A DNA stretch of 64,000 bases, taken from positions 14,694,001 to 14,758,000 of the forward strand of contig NC_079517.1 of NCBI RefSeq assembly GCF_000801105.2, in the 5' to 3' direction. The DNA is from Raphanus sativus. Its lineage: Eukaryota > Streptophyta > Magnoliopsida > Brassicales > Brassicaceae. The notes beneath the pieces were generated by a model that was not told where the DNA came from, ran no database searches, and saw only the letters and a list, made by a program, of their open reading frames with translations. The position numbers were made by a program, and so were the translations under genes. Below, one piece after another: positions 63,965-64,000 of this stretch (position 1 is the first letter of the stretch; every line of letters begins with the position of its first letter).

Positions 63965-64000
63965 CTACATAACCACAACAATGTTTTGTTTTGTATTTCT

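Overview
This is a plant nuclear window, almost certainly from the Brassicaceae and probably from a Brassica- or Raphanus-like crucifer. The evidence is short GT-AG introns, protein sequences that match Arabidopsis thaliana orthologues I know well, and characteristic crucifer Helitrons and Mutator-like elements. From memory, the conserved genes follow the order of the lower arm of Arabidopsis chromosome 1 (At1g79530 to At1g79610): GAPCP1, PGK3, FTSH12, RAF20, SMB, ABC1K3 and NHX6, all in the expected relative orientation. The PPR gene expected between GAPCP1 and PGK3, and SYP52 expected between SMB and ABC1K3, are not seen.

Layout. 1-2.6 kb: AT-rich DNA with a complete 1.1-kb Helitron. 2.6-18.8 kb: dense genic block with plastid GAPDH, cytosolic phosphoglycerate kinase, a plastid FtsH-type AAA protein and a PB1-Raf-like kinase. 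18.8-24.7 kb: a broken TBC/RabGAP gene fragment and Helitron remains. 24.7-32 kb: the root-cap NAC gene SOMBRERO, a truncated tandem copy of it, and an intronless F-box/kelch gene between them. 32-37 kb: MITEs and other repeats. 37.4-53.2 kb: one nested insertion. A minus-strand Helitron sits at an A^T site inside a duplicated repeat, and within that Helitron lies a Mutator-like element (39967-52983) with terminal inverted repeats and a 9-bp target duplication. 53.9-54.7 kb: another complete Helitron. 55.2-62.1 kb: ABC1K3 and NHX6. 63.2-64 kb: the 3' end of an unidentified gene running off the window.

The Mutator-like element is the most interesting part. It carries a MURA-type transposase gene on the plus strand and, converging on it, a DUF1985 plus Ulp1-protease gene of the Kaonashi/VANDAL type. 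Its non-coding DNA, including four of the five introns of the Ulp gene, is packed with the palindrome GACGACTTA...TAAGTCGTC, which I do not see in the exons. This resembles the motif-plus-protein anti-silencing arrangement of Arabidopsis VANDAL elements, but with a different motif; that reading is inference. A 100-N gap inside the element is flanked by about 2.7 kb of near-identical sequence, best read as two unmerged contig ends rather than a real duplication.

The single-copy genes are mainly plastid or housekeeping: glycolysis (GAPCP1, PGK3), plastid protein import or quality control (FTSH12), plastoglobule lipid metabolism (ABC1K3), stress kinase signalling (RAF20) and endosomal ion exchange (NHX6). 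NHX6 shows two AT-AC introns with U12 signals. All coordinates of spliced genes were worked out by hand from splice sites and reading-frame continuity. No tRNA or rRNA gene was recognised, but no covariance-model search could be run.
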